Shown: positions 53,682-63,566 of the stretch, in pieces | Layout: each line of letters begins with the position of its first letter | Numbering within the stretch: the first letter of the stretch is position 1 | Origin: Pseudomonadota bacterium | GTDB taxonomy: Bacteria; Pseudomonadota; Gammaproteobacteria; Pseudomonadales; Moraxellaceae | NCBI GenBank assembly: GCA_021851865.1 | Contig: JAJZBU010000005.1 | Location: 1 to 64,000 of the forward strand | Direction: 5' to 3' | DNA length: 64,000 nucleotides | Notes under the pieces: model-generated | Database searches by the model: none | What the model was told of the DNA's origin: nothing | What the model saw: only the letters and a program-made list of their open reading frames with translations | Translations under genes and position numbers: made by a program

Positions 53682-55592
53682 ATGGCGCTATTCTCGTCAC
53701 AAGAACAGCAGCTCATCTCGGCTTTGTTCGAGACGTACTGTCCGGCTGGAGACTTGGTTCCCGGTGCCGATGTGTCCTTGTTGCCGCCGGCCTTGCTCGA
53801 AGATCTGGCCGAGCACCCGCGGCTGCTGCGTGGCCTGCGTTGGTTTTTGCAGGGCCTGCGCATCGGCTTCCAACTGCGCCATAGGCAGTCGTTTTGCCAG
53901 GCGGATCTGGCCTTGCGGCGTCAATTTCTGCAGTCTTTGCCGGTCGCGGCGGGGCCGTTGGAGCGCATCCTGACCTTGCCCTTGCGTCTGCAACAAGCGC
54001 GTCGTGATGAAGTCGCCGTCGCTTTGTCTTTGCCGCCGGCGTCGCCCGTGCCGCAGGCTGAACCGGCGCAGCGCTGGCAGCAGCAGATACGGCGCCCCGA
54101 TGACCTTGCGGCCGTCGAGACCTGGGAGGCCGATGTCGTCATCATCGGCAGTGGCGCAGGCGGTGCCGCTGCCGCCGCGACGTTGGCGGAGCGTGGTCTC
54201 GCCGTCGTCGTGCTGGAAGAGGGCGACTATATGACGCGACAGGATTTTGCCGGTGATGTCCTGCATCGTCTGCCGCAGCTGTACCGCGCCTCCGGCCTGA
54301 CGATGGCTTTTGGCCAGAGCGTCATTCCGGTGCCGATCGGTCGTTCGGTGGGCGGCACGACGACCATCAATTCCGGCACCGCCATGCCGCTATCGGCGGC
54401 GCGCCTGGCAGAATGGCGGCAGCAGGGACTGCAAGACTTGCGTGAGGAGGACTGGGCGCCCTGGGTAGAGCGGGTACAGGCGGTGTTGCAATCGGCGCCG
54501 GCCGACCCGCGTTATGTCGGCGAGATCGGTCGCATCATGGCCGAAGGCGCAGCGCGCTGCGGCTATCAGCACTATGGTCCGCTCTGGCGCAACGCACCAG
54601 GCTGCGATGGCCAGGCGCAGTGCCAGTTCGGCTGCCCGACGGCGGCGAAGCAATCGACGCAGATCAGCTTCATCCCGCGCGCTCTGCAGGCGGGTGCCGT
54701 TCTGGTGACCGGCATGAAGGCGCAGTCCTTGCTTCAGGAGGGACAGCAGGTCCTAGGTTGCGTCGCCAGTGCTGTCGATCAGCAAGGTCAGGCGCGGCAG
54801 TTGACGATCCGCGCGGCGGCGACGATCGTCGCCATGGGCAGCTTGCTGACGCCGGTTTTCCTGCAGCAACAGGGGATACGGCATGAACAGATCGGGCGGG
54901 GTTTGAGCCTGCACCCGGCGGGGGTCGTTCTGGCCGAGTTTCCTGACCGCTTCATGGATCACGGGCGCTGCATCCCGCAGGGTTTTGGCGTGCATGATCG
55001 GCAGGAGGATGGGCTGGTCTTCGAAGGCGGAACGCCGCCCCTGGCCTTGCACGCACTCATGCGCCCCGAGGTCGGTCCGGCATGGACCGAGAGTCTGGAA
55101 CAGTATCAGCACACCGCCTATTTTGGCTTTATGATCCGCGACAGTTCGCGCGGCCGGGTCCTCCCCGGGCCGCACGCCGACTGGCCATGGATCCTCTACT
55201 GGATGAATCGCGCCGATCTGCGACTGTTCCGGCAGGGGGTTCTCGAGCTGGCGCGCATGTACTGGGCGGCGGGCGCGCGCTCGGTGTCGGTGCCGTCATG
55301 GACGCGCCTGCATCGCTTCACGCACGAACAGGACTTGTGTCGCTGGCTGGCGACAAGTTCGGTGCGCGATTTTTTGATCACCGCCTATCATCCCCTGGCG
55401 ACCTGCCGTATGGCCGCCTCGCCGGCGCAGGGGGTGGTGTCGTCCGACGCCGAGGTCTATGGCTGGCAAGGACTGTATGTGATGGACGGATCGATCCTGC
55501 CAGGATCGATCGGCGTCAATCCGCAGGTGACGATCATGGCGCTGGCCTGTCGCGCCGCCAGCCGTTTGGCGGATCGTCTGGCGGCGTCATGA
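53682..55592 (+). CDS. GMC-family oxidoreductase
   Basis: An FAD enzyme of 636 residues. Residues 1-110 form a helical N-terminal region typical of long-chain alcohol oxidase-like members. The Rossmann motif is VVIIGSGAGGAAAAATLAE at about 152, then VGGTTTINSGTAMP, and the C-terminal VMDGSILPGSIGVNPQVTIM with the conserved His region (YHPLATCRM). Such enzymes oxidise long-chain alcohols, sterols or sugars; the substrate here is unknown but the lipid context fits. A strong AGGAGG lies 8 bases before the start. Confidence 0.92.
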   Translation: MALFSSQEQQLISALFETYCPAGDLVPGADVSLLPPALLEDLAEHPRLLRGLRWFLQGLRIGFQLRHRQSFCQADLALRRQFLQSLPVAAGPLERILTLPLRLQQARRDEVAVALSLPPASPVPQAEPAQRWQQQIRRPDDLAAVETWEADVVIIGSGAGGAAAAATLAERGLAVVVLEEGDYMTRQDFAGDVLHRLPQLYRASGLTMAFGQSVIPVPIGRSVGGTTTINSGTAMPLSAARLAEWRQQGLQDLREEDWAPWVERVQAVLQSAPADPRYVGEIGRIMAEGAARCGYQHYGPLWRNAPGCDGQAQCQFGCPTAAKQSTQISFIPRALQAGAVLVTGMKAQSLLQEGQQVLGCVASAVDQQGQARQLTIRAAATIVAMGSLLTPVFLQQQGIRHEQIGRGLSLHPAGVVLAEFPDRFMDHGRCIPQGFGVHDRQEDGLVFEGGTPPLALHALMRPEVGPAWTESLEQYQHTAYFGFMIRDSSRGRVLPGPHADWPWILYWMNRADLRLFRQGVLELARMYWAAGARSVSVPSWTRLHRFTHEQDLCRWLATSSVRDFLITAYHPLATCRMAASPAQGVVSSDAEVYGWQGLYVMDGSILPGSIGVNPQVTIMALACRAASRLADRLAAS

Positions 55593-55692
55593 CGCGGCGC
55601 GTGAGGTGTGCATGAGCGATGAATCGGTTACCATGTCCGCCGTCGAGAACGGCTTGTTCAGTCGTTAGACGGGCACGGATCGGGAGAAGGGC

Positions 55693-56436
55693 ATGTCTTT
55701 ACACAATCGGATCGCACTCGTCACGGGTGCTTCACGCGGTATCGGCCGGGCCATCGCCCAGCAGTTGGCGACGCAGGGGTGCATCGTGGTGGGGACGGCG
55801 ACCAGCGAGGCCGGCGCCAGTCAGATCTCGGAAACGCTGGCGCAAGCCGGTGGCCAGGGTGTCGGGATGGTGCTCGATGTCGCCGACGCAGCTTCGATCG
55901 AACACGCACTGGCGCAGATCAATCAGCACTTTGGCACGCCATCCCTGTTGATCAACAATGCCGGTATCACCCGCGACACTTTGATGCTGAGAATGAAAGA
56001 TGAGGACTGGGACAAGGTCATCACCACCAATCTCACCAGCTTGTTCAGGATGAGCCGTGCCTGTATCAAGGGCATGATGAAGGAGCGTTGGGGGCGGATC
56101 ATCAACATCGGTTCTGTCGTCGGCCATACCGGCAATCCCGGGCAGGTCAACTATGCTGCTGCTAAGGCGGGTCTCGAAGGCTTCACCCGCGCTCTGGCGC
56201 GCGAGCTCGGTTCGCGTCATATCACCGTCAATTCGGTCGCACCGGGCTTCATCGCCACCGACATGACGCACGCTCTGAGTGAGGACGCGCGGCAAGGTTT
56301 GCTGGCACAGATTCCGCTTGGCGAGCTCGGTCGACCCGAGGATATCGCCCACGCCGTAGGCTTTCTGGCGAGCGAAGCGGCGTCCTATATCACCGGTCAG
56401 ACCCTGCATGTCAACGGTGGGATGTATATGGCATAG
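55693..56436 (+). CDS. fabG: 3-oxoacyl-ACP reductase FabG
   Basis: NADPH-dependent ketoreductase of fatty-acid elongation. The 247-residue SDR protein has VTGASRGIGRAIAQQL, NNAGITRDTLMLRMKDEDWD, INIGSVVGHTGNPGQVNYAA and the catalytic YAAAKAGLEGFTRALA with Ser/Tyr/Lys, and ends ITGQTLHVNGGMYM. GGGAG precedes the start. About 100 bp separate it from the GMC gene. Confidence 0.97.
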   Translation: MSLHNRIALVTGASRGIGRAIAQQLATQGCIVVGTATSEAGASQISETLAQAGGQGVGMVLDVADAASIEHALAQINQHFGTPSLLINNAGITRDTLMLRMKDEDWDKVITTNLTSLFRMSRACIKGMMKERWGRIINIGSVVGHTGNPGQVNYAAAKAGLEGFTRALARELGSRHITVNSVAPGFIATDMTHALSEDARQGLLAQIPLGELGRPEDIAHAVGFLASEAASYITGQTLHVNGGMYMA

Positions 56437-56496
56437 ATATAATCACTTGAAATTTAAGTGGATATATCTATTTACGGATTCATTGAGCGGGGATGC

Positions 56497-56525
56497 TTGC
56501 AGGTCTTGAGGTGCTTCAATAAACT
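56497..56525 (+). promoter_or_regulatory. Candidate acpP promoter
   Basis: TTGCAG (56497-56502), a 17-bp spacer and TAAACT (56520-56525) precede the acpP start at 56570. A strong separate promoter is expected for the abundant carrier protein. Just upstream, CACTT-gaaattt-AAGTG (56446-56462) is a small AT-rich hairpin after fabG. Confidence 0.5.
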
Positions 56526-56569
56526 AGCGCCGTCCTGTAGGGATACACCCAGACAGAGGAGAAGATAGC

Positions 56570-56809
56570 GTGAGCAGCATCGAAGAACGAGTGAAGAAGA
56601 TCATTGCCGAGCAGCTCGGCGTCAAGGCGGAGCAGGTGACCAATGAAGCATCGTTTGTCGATGATCTGGGTGCCGACTCGCTCGATACCGTCGAGTTGGT
56701 GATGGCCCTCGAAGAAGAGTTCGAGACCGAGATCCCTGACGAAGAAGCTGAAAAGATCACCACCGTCCAGGCGGCGATCGATTATGTGGTGGCACATAGC
56801 AAGGACTGA
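56570..56809 (+). CDS. acpP: Acyl carrier protein
   Basis: The 79-residue acidic carrier of acyl chains. It starts with GTG ([18 protein letters not shown]) and has the phosphopantetheine site [19 protein letters not shown] typical AGAGGAGA Shine-Dalgarno precedes it. A strong intrinsic terminator follows before fabF, so acpP can be made in excess of its neighbours. Confidence 0.98.
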   Translation: MSSIEERVKKIIAEQLGVKAEQVTNEASFVDDLGADSLDTVELVMALEEEFETEIPDEEAEKITTVQAAIDYVVAHSKD

Positions 56810-56846
56810 AGTCCTTTTAGGTGCCAGGGACGACCGTCCCGCCCGT

Positions 56847-56878
56847 AAGCCGCAGCTCGTGAGACTGCGGCTTTTTTT
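56847..56878 (+). terminator. Rho-independent terminator after acpP
   Basis: AAGCCGCAG (56847-56855) pairs with CTGCGGCTT (56864-56872) around an 8-nt loop and runs into seven T (56872-56878). Confidence 0.9.
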
Positions 56879-56916
56879 CGGGCGCTTTCGTTTCGACCGA
56901 TAGCTGGGAGGCTAGC

Positions 56917-58158
56917 ATGGCGCGCCGACGAGTGGTGGTGACCGGGATGGGAATGTTGACCTGTCTGGGCAATTCCGTGGCATCGACCTGGGAAGGCCTG
57001 TGTGCCGGGCGCAGCGGCATCCGCAACATCACGCATTTCGATACGACCGGCTTTGCAACGCAGTTTGCCGGCGTTCTTCAGGATTTCAGCAGCGACGCTT
57101 GGTTGCCGGCGAAAGAAGCACGGCGCATGGACGAATTCATGGTCTATGGCTTGGTGGCGGGTCTGCAAGCCTGGGCCGATAGCGGCCTCGACGTCGCCGC
57201 TGCAGACGCCGAGCGTCATGGCGTCTGCATGGGTTCGGGCATCGGCGGCATCAGTGGCATCGAGGCGGGGCATCAAACTCTGCTCAGCGAGGGCCCGCGG
57301 CGCATTTCGCCCTTTTTTGTCGCCGGCCAGGTGATCAACATGATCGCCGGCAATCTCGCCATTCGCCTCGGTTTGCAGGGCCCCAATCTGGCCTTGACCA
57401 CGGCCTGCACCACCGGCACGCACAGCATTGGCTTGGCGGCGCGCTGCATCGCCTACGGCGACGCCGACGTCATGCTCGCCGGTGGTGCCGAGAAGGCCTC
57501 GACGCCTCTTGGTATCGCGGGTTTCAATGCCTGTCGCGCCCTGTCGGTGCGCAATGACGATCCAGCAGCGGCCAGTCGGCCTTTTGATCGCGATCGCGAC
57601 GGCTTCGTCCTCGCCGATGGCGCCGGAGCTCTGGTGCTCGAAGAGTACGAGCACGCGCGCGCGCGTGGCGCCAGGATCTATGCTGAACTCATCGGTTTTG
57701 GCATGAGCGATGATGCTTTTCACGTCACCTCGCCGCCGGAAGATGGGCGCGGCGCGGCGCAGGCGATGCGTCACGCCTTGCGCGATGCCGGCCTGTCACC
57801 GACCGACGTCGACTACATCAATGCCCACGGGACGTCGACCAGCGCCGGTGACATCGCCGAATCACGCGCCATCGAGACGGTCTTCGGCGATGCGGCGGCG
57901 CGCACACCGGTGAGTTCGACGAAGTCGATGACCGGCCATCTGCTCGGTGCCGCAGGCGCCGTTGAGGCGATCATCAGCATCCTGGCGATACAGCATGCGG
58001 TGATTCCGCCGACGATCAATCTCGATCACGTCGATCCTGAATGTCGCCTCGACTATGTGCCACATCAGGCGCGGCAGTCGCGTCTGCGCGTGGTATTGAG
58101 CAATTCCTTCGGTTTTGGTGGCACCAACGGTTCCCTCGTCTTTTCCCAGGTCCCCTAG
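56917..58158 (+). CDS. fabF: 3-oxoacyl-ACP synthase II
   Basis: Condensing enzyme that elongates acyl-ACP, including the palmitoleate step. The 413-residue protein has the active-site Cys in [17 protein letters not shown], the His motifs [12 protein letters not shown] and [15 protein letters not shown], and C-terminal [20 protein letters not shown] lies upstream of the start. pabC follows at once. Confidence 0.97.
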   Translation: MARRRVVVTGMGMLTCLGNSVASTWEGLCAGRSGIRNITHFDTTGFATQFAGVLQDFSSDAWLPAKEARRMDEFMVYGLVAGLQAWADSGLDVAAADAERHGVCMGSGIGGISGIEAGHQTLLSEGPRRISPFFVAGQVINMIAGNLAIRLGLQGPNLALTTACTTGTHSIGLAARCIAYGDADVMLAGGAEKASTPLGIAGFNACRALSVRNDDPAAASRPFDRDRDGFVLADGAGALVLEEYEHARARGARIYAELIGFGMSDDAFHVTSPPEDGRGAAQAMRHALRDAGLSPTDVDYINAHGTSTSAGDIAESRAIETVFGDAAARTPVSSTKSMTGHLLGAAGAVEAIISILAIQHAVIPPTINLDHVDPECRLDYVPHQARQSRLRVVLSNSFGFGGTNGSLVFSQVP

Positions 58159-58159
58159 C

Positions 58160-58969
58160 GTGCAGGTGCGACAGTGGGTGGATGGACGGGCCGACGACGA
58201 CGTCGCCTGGCAGGACCGCGGTTTGTTGTTCGGCGATGGTGTCTTTGAGACCATGCGCGTCCAGGATGCCGGTCTGCCCATGTGGGCCTGGCACCGTGAT
58301 CGCCTGCTGCAGGCGATCGATCGCCTGCGTCTCGACGTCAGCATGGCGCACATCGAAGATCATCTGGCTGGCCATCTGGCGCAATTGGACAGCGGTGTCC
58401 TGCGCCTGACCCTGACCCGTGGCCAGGGCGGCACTTATCGTCCGCTGGCGGGGAGCGCCGTACGCCTGATCAGCCACTGGCGTCCCTTGCCCCCCGTCGT
58501 CGAGGAACTGCGCGCCACGCTCTTGCAGCAGCGGCTCGGACATCTCCCCATGCTCGCCGGACTCAAGCACCTCAATCGCCTTGAACAGGTGCTCTTGCAG
58601 GCCGAGCTCGACGGTCACCCCTCTTGCGATGAGGCGCTGGTGCAGGATATCGCCGGGCACGTCATCGAGGGGGTGGCGAGCAATGTTTTCATGGTGCATC
58701 GCTACGTCCTGCATACACCGATCATCGACGAGTGTGGCGTCGCCGGGGTCATGCGCGCCTGGGTGCTCGAACGTTGCCGCAAGGTGCGCATACCGACGCG
58801 CATCTGTGTCCTCGATGTGTCGGATTTTCTTGCCGCCGACGAAGTCTTTTTTTGCAATGCTGTGCGTGGCATCATGCCGGTGCATGATCTTCTGGGGCGC
58901 AGCATGAGTACGGGAGTCATCACCAGCAAGTTGCAGATGGAACTGACGCAGGTTCTGCGGCATGTTTAA
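58160..58969 (+). CDS. pabC: Aminodeoxychorismate lyase
   Basis: PLP enzyme releasing pyruvate from aminodeoxychorismate to give p-aminobenzoate for folate. The GTG start at 58160 gives 269 residues starting VQVRQWVDGRADD. Fold-type IV signatures are DRGLLFGDGVFETMRV, the PLP Lys in LAGLKHLNRLEQVLLQ, EGVASNVFMV and EVFFCNAVRGIMPV. The frame extends into fabF without homology. It overlaps mltG by 8 bp. Confidence 0.94.
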   Translation: MQVRQWVDGRADDDVAWQDRGLLFGDGVFETMRVQDAGLPMWAWHRDRLLQAIDRLRLDVSMAHIEDHLAGHLAQLDSGVLRLTLTRGQGGTYRPLAGSAVRLISHWRPLPPVVEELRATLLQQRLGHLPMLAGLKHLNRLEQVLLQAELDGHPSCDEALVQDIAGHVIEGVASNVFMVHRYVLHTPIIDECGVAGVMRAWVLERCRKVRIPTRICVLDVSDFLAADEVFFCNAVRGIMPVHDLLGRSMSTGVITSKLQMELTQVLRHV

Positions 58970-59960
58970 GGCTGCGCGCAGGCTATTGCTCGTCGTCCTC
59001 GTGCTGGCGGTCTGGGTCGCCTGGAGCGGCACGCGCCCCTTGCGCCTCGGCGCCGGTGTGCAGCTCGAGGTGCGCCATGGTGACAATCTCTACGCCCTGA
59101 CCCATCGTCTCGGCGAGCGCGGCATCCTGCCGGGCGTCTGGGGGCTGCTCCTGTACGAGCATCTGTGGGCGCGCGACGTGCGTCTCGTCGCCGGTGTCTA
59201 TCCTTTGCAGAAGGGGCTCGATGGTTGGGGACTGCTGCGCCTGCTCAGCGATAGTCCTGGTCGCTATGTGCAGCGCGTCACCCTGGTCGAGGGCATGACC
59301 TGGCAGGCGCTAGAGCTGCGCCTGCACCAGCAGGCCGATCTCGTCTGGCCGGCCGCTACGGTCGACTGGGCGACGTCGCTGGCGCTCCCCGGTGGTCGGG
59401 TCGAAGGCTGGCTGGCGCCCGACACTTATGGTTATGTCCCCGGCCTACCCGTGCGCATTCTCCTCACCAGCATGTTGCATCGGCAACAAAAACTTCTCGC
59501 TGCCGCCTGGGACGAGCGCGATGCCGGCCTGCCTTATCAGACGCCGTATCAGGTCTTGATCATGGCCTCGCTCATCGAAAAAGAGACCGGCGCTCCCGAG
59601 GAGCGTCGCCACATCGCTGGGGTCTTTGTTCATCGCCTGCAGCTGGGCATGCGCCTGCAGACCGACCCCAGTGTCATCTATGGGTTGGGATCGGCTTATC
59701 AGGGACGCCTGCGGACGGTTGATCTGCGCACGCCGACCCCCTACAACACCTATCGCATCGTCGGTCTGCCGCCGACGCCGATCGCCATGCCGGGGCGCGC
59801 CGCCCTGTTCGCCGCGGTGCACCCGCTGGCGACCGACGATCTCTACTTTGTCGCGCGTGGCGACGGACGACACGTCTTCAGCGCCACTTTGCCGGCACAA
59901 AATGCCGCGGTGCAGCGCTATCAACGGCATCGCCGCGCCGATTACCGGAGCCATCTGTGA
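58962..59960 (+). CDS. mltG: Endolytic murein transglycosylase MltG
   Basis: Inner-membrane enzyme cutting nascent glycan strands, thought to end strand polymerisation. The 332-residue protein has an N-terminal helix (RLLLVVLVLAVWVAW), a LysM-like region, and the YceG domain with the catalytic Glu in IMASLIEKETGAPEERRHIA, then MRLQTDPSVIYGLG and TPYNTYRIVGLPPTPI. The stop overlaps the tmk start (TGATG). Confidence 0.95.
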   Translation: MFKAARRLLLVVLVLAVWVAWSGTRPLRLGAGVQLEVRHGDNLYALTHRLGERGILPGVWGLLLYEHLWARDVRLVAGVYPLQKGLDGWGLLRLLSDSPGRYVQRVTLVEGMTWQALELRLHQQADLVWPAATVDWATSLALPGGRVEGWLAPDTYGYVPGLPVRILLTSMLHRQQKLLAAAWDERDAGLPYQTPYQVLIMASLIEKETGAPEERRHIAGVFVHRLQLGMRLQTDPSVIYGLGSAYQGRLRTVDLRTPTPYNTYRIVGLPPTPIAMPGRAALFAAVHPLATDDLYFVARGDGRHVFSATLPAQNAAVQRYQRHRRADYRSHL

Positions 59961-60595
59961 TGCTTGGGCAGCGACTGATCACCCTCGAAGGCGGCGAGGG
60001 GGCGGGCAAGAGCAGCGCCCTGCAAGCGGTGCGCGACTGGTTCGATGCGCGCGGTCTGCCCTTGTGGTGCAGTCGTGAGCCGGGGGGCACCGAGCTCGGC
60101 GAGGAGTTGCGGCAACTCATTCTGCGGCCACGCAACGAAGCGGTGACGGCGCTGAGTGAGCTGTTCATGGTCTTTGCTGCGCGCGCCCAGCATCTGCAGC
60201 AAGAGGTGCTGCCGCGTCTGCAGGCGGGCACCTGGGTGGTCCTCGACCGCTTCAGTGACGCCAGTTATGCCTATCAGGGCGGCGGACGCGGCATCGCCAG
60301 CGATCGTATCGCGGAACTCGAACGCTGGGTGCAGGGCGACCTGCGTCCCGGCCTCGTTCTCTGGCTCGACGTGCCGATCGCGATCGGACTGGCGCGTGCA
60401 GCGCAACGCAGTGAAGCCGCCGACCGCATCGGCTCGGAATCCGAGGACTTCATGCGCCGTGTGCAGGCTGTCTATGCCGAGCGGTGCCGGCAACATGCCA
60501 GCCATCACCGGATCGATGCGGCGCAGCCCATGGCGGCCGTGCGCGCCGATCTACTGCGGCAACTCGCGCGCCATGTCGCGACGGTGTGCCCATGA
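59960..60595 (+). CDS. tmk: Thymidylate kinase
   Basis: Phosphorylates dTMP to dTDP. The 211-residue protein has the P-loop LEGGEGAGKSSALQ, the SREPGGTELGEELRQLI segment, the DR motif VLDRFSDASYAYQGGGRG and the lid GLARAAQRSEAADRIGSE. The start is the ATG at 59960 rather than the GTG one codon earlier. It overlaps holB by 4 bp. Confidence 0.96.
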   Translation: MLGQRLITLEGGEGAGKSSALQAVRDWFDARGLPLWCSREPGGTELGEELRQLILRPRNEAVTALSELFMVFAARAQHLQQEVLPRLQAGTWVVLDRFSDASYAYQGGGRGIASDRIAELERWVQGDLRPGLVLWLDVPIAIGLARAAQRSEAADRIGSESEDFMRRVQAVYAERCRQHASHHRIDAAQPMAAVRADLLRQLARHVATVCP

Positions 60596-61581
60596 CGCAA
60601 GCGCTCTTGTGGCCCTGGCAGACGTCTTTTTATGAACGTCTGCGTCAGGCGCATGCGCAGCGCCCAGCGCACGCCCTGCTCTTGCAGACGGCGGCCGGGC
60701 ACGGTGGCGAGCAGTTGGCGCGCGCGCTCGCCATGCAGCAGCTGTGTCGCCAGGATGAGGCCCTGGCGTGCGGGCATTGCCGCTCGTGCCAGCTCTTTCT
60801 CGCCGGCACGCATCCGGATTTTCTGACCTTGCTGCCGGAAGAGGCGGAAGCCCCGATCAAGGTCGACGCCGTCCGTCAGGTGGTGGGTTTTTTACAGCAA
60901 CGCGCCCAGTTCGGCGGCTGGCGGGTGGTGCTCATCGATCCGGCTGAACGCATGAATGTGCAGGCCGCCAATGCCCTGCTCAAAACCCTGGAGGAGCCAG
61001 GAGAGCAGGTGCTGCTGTTGTTGCTCAGTGAGCGGCCGAGCGACTTGCTGGCGACGGTGCGCAGTCGTTGCCAAACCTGGATACTGCCGCGCGCCAGCGG
61101 CGAGCAGGCGCAAGAGTGGCTGCAGGCGCAAGGTGGCGGCGAATGGACGACCATCGCCTTGCAGATGGCGCGCGCCGCGCCTTTGCGCGGTCAGGCTTTG
61201 CTCGCGGCGGATTGGCCGCGGCGGCGGTCGACCCTGTGGGCGGATGTGCAAGCTTTGCATCAGGGGCGTCGCGACGCCATCGCCGTGGCGGCGACCTGGA
61301 AGTCCTGGGGCGACCCTCTCACCCTCAGCGACGTCTTGGCGCAGTGGGTCGAGGATCTGATGCGCTGTCAGCGCGGTTTGACACAAGACCTACACCATCC
61401 TGATCTCGTGGCCGATTATGATAGCATGTCGGTGAGTATCCAGGCGGAACGCCTGCATGCGTTCTGGCAGCGACTGATCGCTGTGCGTCGCGATCTGGCC
61501 GGTCACCTGCAGCTGCAGCTGCTGCTCGAGACCCTGGCTTTGGATATCGCGCGCTGGTCGCGTCGAGGAGGATTGCGATGA
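60592..61581 (+). CDS. holB: DNA polymerase III delta-prime subunit
   Basis: Clamp-loader wrench subunit. The 329-residue protein starts MTQALLWPWQTSFYERL. The P-loop is degenerate (TAAGHGGEQLARAL, no GKT), as expected for delta-prime; the zinc module is CGHCRSCQLF and the SRC-like motif is VRSRCQTW, with NALLKTLEEP before it. The start at 60592 overlaps tmk by 4 bp; the longer frame is within tmk. Confidence 0.94.
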   Translation: MTQALLWPWQTSFYERLRQAHAQRPAHALLLQTAAGHGGEQLARALAMQQLCRQDEALACGHCRSCQLFLAGTHPDFLTLLPEEAEAPIKVDAVRQVVGFLQQRAQFGGWRVVLIDPAERMNVQAANALLKTLEEPGEQVLLLLLSERPSDLLATVRSRCQTWILPRASGEQAQEWLQAQGGGEWTTIALQMARAAPLRGQALLAADWPRRRSTLWADVQALHQGRRDAIAVAATWKSWGDPLTLSDVLAQWVEDLMRCQRGLTQDLHHPDLVADYDSMSVSIQAERLHAFWQRLIAVRRDLAGHLQLQLLLETLALDIARWSRRGGLR

Positions 61582-61934
61582 GTGGTTTTGAAAGCTATAT
61601 GCTGAATCTGCCGATCAGCAGCTTGGACATGTTGTACGCCTATTACATGCCCTTTCTGCAAGGCGGCGGCGTCTTTGTGCCGACGAAGAAAAAGTATCCG
61701 ATGGCGGCCGAGGTCTCCCTGCTGATCAAGCTCTGGGATGACCAGCGCGCTTCGCCGGTGCCGGCGCGGGTGGTCTGGTTGTCGTCGGACGGCGGTGCCA
61801 GCCGCGATACGATGGCGGGGCCGACCGGTATCGGCGTGCAGTTTCTCGGGGCGGAAGGCGAGCGCATGCGGGCGCGTATCGAAAAGCTGATCGCAGGTCA
61901 TAAGGCCGGTGATCGACCGACCTTGACCATGTGA
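61578..61934 (+). CDS. pilZ: PilZ domain protein
   Basis: A 118-residue single PilZ domain (FESYMLNLPISSLDMLYAYY, YPMAAEVSLLIKLWDDQRAS, GIGVQFLG). PilZ itself, needed for type IV pilus biogenesis, sits at this place after holB in Pseudomonas. The N-terminal RxxxR c-di-GMP motif is absent, as in true PilZ, so direct c-di-GMP binding is unlikely. It overlaps holB by 4 bp. Confidence 0.92.
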   Translation: MSGFESYMLNLPISSLDMLYAYYMPFLQGGGVFVPTKKKYPMAAEVSLLIKLWDDQRASPVPARVVWLSSDGGASRDTMAGPTGIGVQFLGAEGERMRARIEKLIAGHKAGDRPTLTM

Positions 61935-61939
61935 TCGCC

Positions 61940-62689
61940 ATGTGGGATTCGCACTGCCATCTCAATCTGCTCGAGACCGAGCCAAGTCTGGCTGTCGCCG
62001 AAGCGCGTCAGGGCGGCGTGCTCGGCATGATCTGCGTCGGTGTCGATCTCGCCAGCCAGGCGGCGGTCATGGCGCTGGCCGAAACGCACGCCGATGTCTA
62101 TGCCAGTGTCGGTGTTCATCCCTGCCATCTCGACGCTCAGCTCCCCGATATCACCGCGCTACGCGCCTGGGCACAGCATCCGCGCGTCGTCGCCATCGGT
62201 GAGACGGGGCTCGACTATTTTCACGAGCCACAGGCCGCCGAGCTGCAGAAGGAGAGTTTGCGCCTGCATATCGACCTGGCGTGTGAACTCGACAAGCCTT
62301 TGATCATCCATACGCGGGCGGCCGCTGCAGAGACGCTGGCGTTGTTGCGCCACGCCGGTGAGCGCGCCGGCGTCATGCATTGCTTCACCGAAGATTGGGA
62401 GACCGCCAAGGCGGCCCTCGATCTCGGTTTCTACATTTCTTTTTCCGGCATCATCAGTTTCAAAAACGCCGAGGATCTGCGCCAAGTCGCGCGCGCCGTG
62501 CCCGCCGACCGGCTACTCGTCGAGACCGACAGCCCATGGCTGGCGCCGGTGCCGCATCGTGGCAAGAGCAACCGCCCAGCCTGGGTGGTCGACGTCGCAC
62601 GCTGCTTGGCACAGGTGCGCGGCGTTGCGCTCGAGGATCTGGCGGCGACGTTGACGGCCAACACCCGCCGCCTTTTTCAGATCCCCTAA
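61940..62689 (+). CDS. tatD: TatD-family metal-dependent DNase
   Basis: A 249-residue TIM-barrel hydrolase. The metal ligands are in MWDSHCHLN, AIGETGLDYF, IHTRAA, MHCFTE and LLVETDSPWLAP, all conserved. This is the YcfH-type member that follows holB-pilZ in many Gammaproteobacteria. The start is set at the ATG at 61940; a GTG at 61931 overlapping pilZ is possible. Convergent with fabI. Confidence 0.94.
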   Translation: MWDSHCHLNLLETEPSLAVAEARQGGVLGMICVGVDLASQAAVMALAETHADVYASVGVHPCHLDAQLPDITALRAWAQHPRVVAIGETGLDYFHEPQAAELQKESLRLHIDLACELDKPLIIHTRAAAAETLALLRHAGERAGVMHCFTEDWETAKAALDLGFYISFSGIISFKNAEDLRQVARAVPADRLLVETDSPWLAPVPHRGKSNRPAWVVDVARCLAQVRGVALEDLAATLTANTRRLFQIP

Positions 62690-62697
62690 AGCCGCCT

Positions 62698-63510
62698 TTA
62701 ATCGGCGTTCTGCAGCGCCTGCACCTGTTCCAGCGGCGGCATGGCGACGCTGTGGAAGCCACCGTCGACGTAGACGACTTCGCCGTGGATGCCGGAGGCA
62801 AGATCCGAGCACAGAAAGGCGGCGGCATTGCCGACTTCCTCGATGCTGACATTGCGGCGCAGCGGTGTCGCAGCTTCGTTATAGGCGAGCATCTTGCGGA
62901 AGCTCTTGATGCCACTGGCGGCGAGTGTGCGGATGGGGCCGGCCGAGATGGCGTTGATGCGGATGCCTTGCGGGCCGAGGCTGGAAGCGAGATAGCGCAC
63001 ATTGGCCTCGAGGCTGGCTTTCGCCAAACCCATGACGTTGTAATTGGGCAGAACCCGTTCAGCGCCGAGATAGCTCAGGGTGAGCAGGGCGCCGGCGCGA
63101 CCTTGCAGCAGGGGGCGGGCGGCGCGGGCGATGGCGGTCAGGCTGTAGGAGCTGATCTCGTGGGCGATACGAAAGCCCTCACGCGTGCTGACATCGATGT
63201 AGTCACCTTCGAGTTCGCTGGCGGGCGCGAAAGCGACGGCGTGCACGACGATGTCGAGGCCATCCCAGTGCTGCGCCAGATGCCCGAACAGGTCATCGAT
63301 CTGTTCATCGGAAGCGACGTCACAAGGAAAAGTGAGCGATGAGCCCATGCTGGCGGCAAATTCTTCGACGCGTCCTTTGAGTTTGTCGTTTTGATAGGAG
63401 AAGGCCAGTTCGGCACCTTCGCGATGCATCGCCTGGGCGATGCCATAGGCGATCGACAACTTGCTGGCGACACCGATGATGAGTGCGCGTTTGCCGCTGA
63501 GAAATCCCAT
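62698..63510 (-). CDS. fabI: Enoyl-ACP reductase FabI
   Basis: NADH-dependent last step of fatty-acid elongation and the target of triclosan. The 270-residue protein has [25 protein letters not shown], the catalytic Tyr and Lys in [18 protein letters not shown] and the C-terminal [17 protein letters not shown]. It is transcribed alone, upstream of which lies a divergent-free gap to the ABC ATPase gene on the same strand. Confidence 0.97.
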   Translation of the reverse strand: MGFLSGKRALIIGVASKLSIAYGIAQAMHREGAELAFSYQNDKLKGRVEEFAASMGSSLTFPCDVASDEQIDDLFGHLAQHWDGLDIVVHAVAFAPASELEGDYIDVSTREGFRIAHEISSYSLTAIARAARPLLQGRAGALLTLSYLGAERVLPNYNVMGLAKASLEANVRYLASSLGPQGIRINAISAGPIRTLAASGIKSFRKMLAYNEAATPLRRNVSIEEVGNAAAFLCSDLASGIHGEVVYVDGGFHSVAMPPLEQVQALQNAD

Positions 63511-63566
63511 GAATCATCTCCTTTTTGATCGAGAGCGCACGAGTATACACAAGCGCGCCGGCTTCC

